Shown in pieces: positions 14,764-17,860 of a stretch of 17,860 bases of DNA. This stretch comes from Candidatus Bathyarchaeota archaeon (GTDB lineage: Archaea; Thermoproteota; Bathyarchaeia; Bathyarchaeales; UBA233). The position numbers and the translations under genes were made by a program. Location: NCBI GenBank assembly GCA_025057795.1, contig JANXEP010000015.1:1-17860 (forward strand), written 5' to 3'. The notes under the pieces are model-generated. The model was not told the DNA's origin. It did no database searches and saw only the letters and a program-made list of their open reading frames with translations. The number at the start of each line of letters is the position of its first letter. Position 1 is the first letter of the stretch.

Positions 14764-16002
14764 ATGGGCGGATTTTCTGAAGAGGATAGGAAAAGGCTTT
14801 TGAAGGAAGTTATCAGGCAGCTGCATGCTGGTGTGCCCCCACAGGAGGTTAAGGAAAAGTTTAAGCAGGTGCTTGAGGGTGTTAGCGCTCTGGAAATTGC
14901 GAAGATTGAGCAGGAACTTATCAGCGAGGGAATTTCGAGGGAGGAGATTCAACGGTTATGCGATTTACACTTGGCCATCTTCAAGGAGCAACTCCAAAAA
15001 CAGCAAGCGGAAGCCGTTGCGACAAACCCGATAGGCATTCTCCATGGGGAACATAATGCTCTTCAGGGGCTTCTGGAAAGGCTTATCATCTTAGTTGATA
15101 AGATTCAGAAAGCCGAAAATTTTGGCTCTGTGGGCGATGAAATTCAGCAGCTTAGGCATATTGCTGCAGACTTTTTGGATGCGGAAAAACATTATTTGAG
15201 GGAGGAGAATGTGCTTTTCCCAGTGCTTGAAAAACACGGCATTACTGAGCCTCCTGCCATAATGTGGATGGAGCACAACCAACTCCGTGAAAAGAAGAAG
15301 AAGCTCCACAGCCTAATTGAAAACCGTGAAAAAATGGATTTCAGAGAATTCAAAAAGCAGCTAAGCGAAATTGCGGGTTCGATAAGTAGCCTCCTTTCAA
15401 GCCACTTTTTCAAAGAGAATAACATCCTATTCCCGGCGGCTTTACGCGTAGTAACAGAGCAAGAGTGGCTGGAGGTAAGAAGAGAATTTGACGAAATAGG
15501 ATATTGTTGCTTCACGCCAGAAAACTTAATAACGAAACCCGAATTTAGGGGTGTTGAAAAGCCAGAAGTTGAGGGAAGAGGTATGCCAGAAGGCGTATTG
15601 CAGTTTGAAACTGGCTCCCTTTCCAGTGAAGAGGTTGAGGCTATTTTGAACACGCTTCCGGTTGACATAACCTTCGTGGACAAGGATGATAAGGTGAAAT
15701 TTTTCAGTAAAGGTGAAAAGCGCATATTTGTAAGGACAAAAGCTGTTCTCGGCAGAAAGGTTCAGCTATGCCACCCGCAGAAAAGTGTCCATGTAGTAAA
15801 TAGAATCCTCGAAGCCTTCAAGAAAGGCGAAAAGGATGTAGCAGAATTCTGGATTCAAATGGGCGGACGCCTAATCCACATAAGATACTTCGCTGTGAGA
15901 GACAGAAACGGCAAGTATTTAGGAACCTTGGAGGTAACTCAGGATATAACGGACATAAAGAGGATTGAAGGCGAAAAGCGGCTTCTCAACTGGGAAGGCT
16001 AA
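14764..16002 (+). CDS. DUF438-hemerythrin-PAS sensor-like protein
   Basis: A 412-residue soluble protein with three modules. Residues about 4-78 are a DUF438 domain (FSEEDRKRLLKEVIRQLHAG through DLHLAIFKEQL). Residues about 88-230 are a hemerythrin-like four-helix bundle with candidate di-iron ligands H94/H97 (HGEH), H143, E147, H158, H171 (MEHN), H214 and E218. Residues about 287-400 are a PAS domain (NTLPVDITFVDKDDKVKFFS through GTLEVTQDIT) with the CHPQKSV segment typical of DUF438 proteins. No kinase or output domain follows, so it may sense O2, NO or redox state and signal by contacts, or act in iron/oxygen handling. ATG 14764 is chosen from its ribosome-binding site and the conserved domain start; a TTG at 14689 would add 25 residues. 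The next gene starts 2 bp later. Confidence 0.85.
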   Translation: MGGFSEEDRKRLLKEVIRQLHAGVPPQEVKEKFKQVLEGVSALEIAKIEQELISEGISREEIQRLCDLHLAIFKEQLQKQQAEAVATNPIGILHGEHNALQGLLERLIILVDKIQKAENFGSVGDEIQQLRHIAADFLDAEKHYLREENVLFPVLEKHGITEPPAIMWMEHNQLREKKKKLHSLIENREKMDFREFKKQLSEIAGSISSLLSSHFFKENNILFPAALRVVTEQEWLEVRREFDEIGYCCFTPENLITKPEFRGVEKPEVEGRGMPEGVLQFETGSLSSEEVEAILNTLPVDITFVDKDDKVKFFSKGEKRIFVRTKAVLGRKVQLCHPQKSVHVVNRILEAFKKGEKDVAEFWIQMGGRLIHIRYFAVRDRNGKYLGTLEVTQDITDIKRIEGEKRLLNWEG

Positions 16003-16004
16003 AG

Positions 16005-16400
16005 TTGAAAACTGTCCTGTTTGTTTGTGTAGAGAACAGTTTCCGAAGCCAAATCGCCGAAGCCTACTTTAACAAGTATGCGCCGGAGGGGTGGAAAGCC
16101 GTAAGCGCCGGTTTAACCCCTGCGGTGAGGGTTCACCCCAACGCTGTTAAACTTATGCTTGAAGAGGGCATAGACATAAGCCAACAGAAGCCCAAGCTCA
16201 TGACGAGGGAGCTTCAGGAAAAATCTGACGTGGCCATAATCGTCTGCAGCGGCTCCCTATGTCCCGTAGTCTTCGCCAAGCATGTTGAAGAATGGAACAT
16301 GCCTGACCCGGCGAAAATGTCCCTTGAAGAGGCTAGGAAAATTCGGGATGCTATAAAAGAGAGGGTTTTAGATCTCGTTAAGCGGCTTAAAGAACTTTAA
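16005..16400 (+). CDS. ArsC-like arsenate reductase / low-molecular-weight protein tyrosine phosphatase
   Basis: A 131-residue protein of the low-molecular-weight phosphatase fold. The P-loop is C8-V-E-N-S-F-R14-S (Cx5RS). The general acid is in MPDPA (Asp101). Cys81 and Cys86 (VCSGSLCP) lie where thioredoxin-coupled ArsC enzymes carry their two resolving cysteines, which favours arsenate reductase over a plain phosphatase; the spacing between them is shorter than in the best-known ArsC. Starts at TTG 2 bp after the DUF438 stop, with GGAAGG upstream, so both are translated from one mRNA. Its last 14 bp overlap the convergent DUF166 gene. The reductant could be the protein disulfide oxidoreductase encoded at 17203-17853 (inference). 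Confidence 0.8.
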   Translation: MKTVLFVCVENSFRSQIAEAYFNKYAPEGWKAVSAGLTPAVRVHPNAVKLMLEEGIDISQQKPKLMTRELQEKSDVAIIVCSGSLCPVVFAKHVEEWNMPDPAKMSLEEARKIRDAIKERVLDLVKRLKEL

Positions 16401-17202
16401 GCCTAGCCTTTTCTAGCGCTTTTTCAACTGCTTCCCTTATGATGTAGCCGCCCATGTGGAGTATGGGTTCCCTCGTTTCGGGGTCAACGTTCATGGTTGC
16501 TGTGCATGGATAGCTATGATGGGCCTTAGCTATGGCGTCGTATAGGATTTCCTTCCGTGTTTCAACGCCCCTGAGTTTTCTGGCTATGTACCATGTGGAA
16601 CCGCATGGAGCGCTTCGCTTGACCGTGGCTGCCTCTATAACCCCATATTTTCCCGTTTTGGTTAGGATTTCAAGTTCTGGTCGTCCAATGCCAATTTCTG
16701 TTACAATCCTTGATATGAGGGGTTTGTTTCCGTTTGGCTCTAGGGAGCAGAAGGGTTTTGGAAAGGCGCTTTCTAAGCCAAGCTTTCGGCATTGCTCTTC
16801 AAGCTGTTTTCTCAAGCCAGACGGGACTTCGTTGAAATCTTCAATGGGCACGATTAGGCCTTTTACATCAAACTTTTTTATGTGGGTTGGGAGCTCCAGA
16901 AGCAGGTCTTTGTGTAAGCCCGAAGCCACACATAAATCTGCTTTGGGCAAATTTTTAGGCATGAAAGTTTCTGGTCTATCTATGAATGCGGGCAGTTCCT
17001 TGGGGCTTGGCAGTTCTATGGCGGCGCGTATGTTGCGGACATGACTGTAAACGCCGTATTTGCATGAGTCGCAGTATAGGCCACAGGGTTTGCAGAAGCT
17101 TGGGTCGTTTATGAGGTTTCTTATGACGCGTTCGGCGAACTGGCCGCTGTAAACAAATACGAGCGCTAAGGGCTCTTCTTTTCCAGCCAGCGCAAACACC
17201 AT
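16387..17202 (-). CDS. DUF166 family protein (Cys-rich, archaeal)
   Basis: A 271-residue cytoplasmic protein matching the archaeal DUF166 family, for which no function is firmly established. Visible features: an N-terminal strand LALVFVYSGQF; a cluster C37-x2-C40-x3-C44-x2-C47, probably binding Fe-S or zinc; ADLCVASGLHKDLLLELP; KGLIVPIED; and the C-terminal VKRSAPCGSTWYIAR and HSYPCTATMNVDPET segments with conserved-looking cysteines. Its ATG directly follows the stop of the upstream PDO gene with no spacer, so translation is coupled. The pairing with a disulfide oxidoreductase and the many cysteines suggest a redox-linked enzyme, but this is inference. The 3' end overlaps the ArsC-like gene. 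Confidence 0.8.
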   Translation of the reverse strand: MVFALAGKEEPLALVFVYSGQFAERVIRNLINDPSFCKPCGLYCDSCKYGVYSHVRNIRAAIELPSPKELPAFIDRPETFMPKNLPKADLCVASGLHKDLLLELPTHIKKFDVKGLIVPIEDFNEVPSGLRKQLEEQCRKLGLESAFPKPFCSLEPNGNKPLISRIVTEIGIGRPELEILTKTGKYGVIEAATVKRSAPCGSTWYIARKLRGVETRKEILYDAIAKAHHSYPCTATMNVDPETREPILHMGGYIIREAVEKALEKARLKVL

Positions 17203-17853
17203 TTAGGGCTGTTGGACTGCGAGAAGTACATGTTCCATCAAGAGCTCTTCCGGTCCTGCTCCCAGAAATTCCACTTTTTCGTTTATTACGGTTTTTGGGA
17301 CGCCCATAACGCCGTATTTGTAGGCCAAATGTGGGAACTCGCTGACTTCAACAACGTCCGCCCTCACAAGCGTGTTTTCTATGGCGAACTTGTAGGCTTG
17401 GATTGCAGCTGCGGGGCAGTAGGGGCAGGTTAAGGTTACGAAGACTTGGATGTGGACGGGTTTAGTTATTCTTTTAAGCTTTTCTTTAACGCCTTCTGAG
17501 AGGTCTGTTTTTCCCTTTGAGGCGTAAATTATACTTTCTATTAGGGTTTGAAGTTCATAGCCGTAGGGCAGTCCGTAAAACCTAATTCCGTAATCCTTTT
17601 CGCCGGTAATGGCTACTGCTGGAACTTTGTCTACGCCGTATTCCCTTGCCTTGGCGGAATCCGTCAGGAAATCGTAGACCTCAACGGAAATCTTGCTGTT
17701 TAGGGCAGACAACTCCTCTATTAGGCTTCGGGTTTGGGCGCAGTAGGGACACTCCACTTCTTGTGTGAAAACCGCTATTTTCATGGGTTTTTCCAGTTCC
17801 CTTCTAAACTCTTCTTCTAAACGCTTTTTGTGCTGTTCGGGTATCATTGCCAT
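17203..17853 (-). CDS. Glutaredoxin-like protein disulfide oxidoreductase (PDO)
   Basis: A 216-residue protein with two tandem thioredoxin folds, the PDO architecture of thermophilic archaea and bacteria. The N-terminal unit has CPYC at 35-38 and a VP cis-proline at 77-78. The C-terminal unit has CPYC at 143-146 and GVPK with Pro186. PDOs form, reduce or shuffle disulfides in the cytoplasm and pass electrons to enzymes such as ribonucleotide reductase or arsenate reductase. Both active sites are intact, unlike PDOs that have lost one. An in-frame TAG lies just upstream (17859-17857), so the start is ATG 17853 or ATG 17847. Its promoter lies beyond the window. Directly followed by the DUF166 gene. 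Confidence 0.9.
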   Translation of the reverse strand: MAMIPEQHKKRLEEEFRRELEKPMKIAVFTQEVECPYCAQTRSLIEELSALNSKISVEVYDFLTDSAKAREYGVDKVPAVAITGEKDYGIRFYGLPYGYELQTLIESIIYASKGKTDLSEGVKEKLKRITKPVHIQVFVTLTCPYCPAAAIQAYKFAIENTLVRADVVEVSEFPHLAYKYGVMGVPKTVINEKVEFLGAGPEELLMEHVLLAVQQP

Positions 17854-17860
17854 GGCCTAC

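Noticed and set aside
15192..15725. Minus-strand open frame of 177 codons inside the DUF438 gene
   Set aside because: It mirrors the hemerythrin and PAS codons; composition is Ser/Phe-rich and domain-free.
16532..17044. Plus-strand open frame of 170 codons opposite DUF166
   Set aside because: It is antisense to a recognised family member with no start signals of its own.

Overview
The window reads as a piece of an archaeal chromosome. The support is a four-subunit 2-oxoacid:ferredoxin oxidoreductase, a HerA-NurA pair, archaeal-type TATA boxes near gene starts, frequent TTG/GTG starts, a two-domain glutaredoxin-like protein disulfide oxidoreductase, a DUF166 protein, and archaeal IS607/TnpB remnants. 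An anaerobic lineage of the Thermoproteota, such as Bathyarchaeia, would fit. That placement is inference from gene content; no rRNA or ribosomal protein gene is present to test it.

Region 1 (1-2209) is a graveyard of IS607-type transposons. It holds the start of one serine recombinase (117-408), a second frameshifted recombinase (441-1064), and a frameshifted TnpB (1065-2209). Region 2 (2340-5428) is a compact porGDAB operon with a clear TATA box and T-rich sequence after it. It encodes a pyruvate synthase-type enzyme linking acetyl-CoA, CO2 and ferredoxin. Region 3 (5555-6952) is a single ArsB/NhaD-like membrane permease.

Region 4 (6961-12512, minus strand) is a four-gene unit. In transcription order it runs: a GCS2-like carboxylate-amine ligase, a YkgJ-type cysteine-cluster protein, an unusually long NurA nuclease with an internal winged helix, and the HerA translocase. 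Divergent from it (12613-14219, plus strand) are a RimK-like N-terminal (RLAN-type) protein and a RimK-like ATP-grasp ligase, translationally coupled. Together the GCS2 ligase, RLAN protein and ATP-grasp form a predicted amidoligase system whose product is unknown, sharing a promoter region with DNA-end-processing genes. The GCS2 gene lacks a normal start codon ahead of its conserved N-terminal motif.

Region 5 (14236-17853) looks like a redox or metal-response neighbourhood. A Cys-rich XRE-type regulator is divergent from a DUF438-hemerythrin-PAS protein, with a perfect 16-bp palindrome between the TATA box and the expected transcription start. The DUF438 gene is followed by an ArsC-like/low-molecular-weight phosphatase. 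Convergent to these is a PDO-DUF166 gene pair with zero spacing. A thiol oxidoreductase, an ArsC-like enzyme with resolving cysteines and an ArsB-like permease in one window suggest thiol-dependent detoxification, but these genes are not in one operon.

Coding density is high after position 2400. The only longer non-coding stretches are 2210-2401 (POR promoter) and 5381-5587 (terminator-like and promoter-like sequence). No tRNA, rRNA or CRISPR array was recognised.
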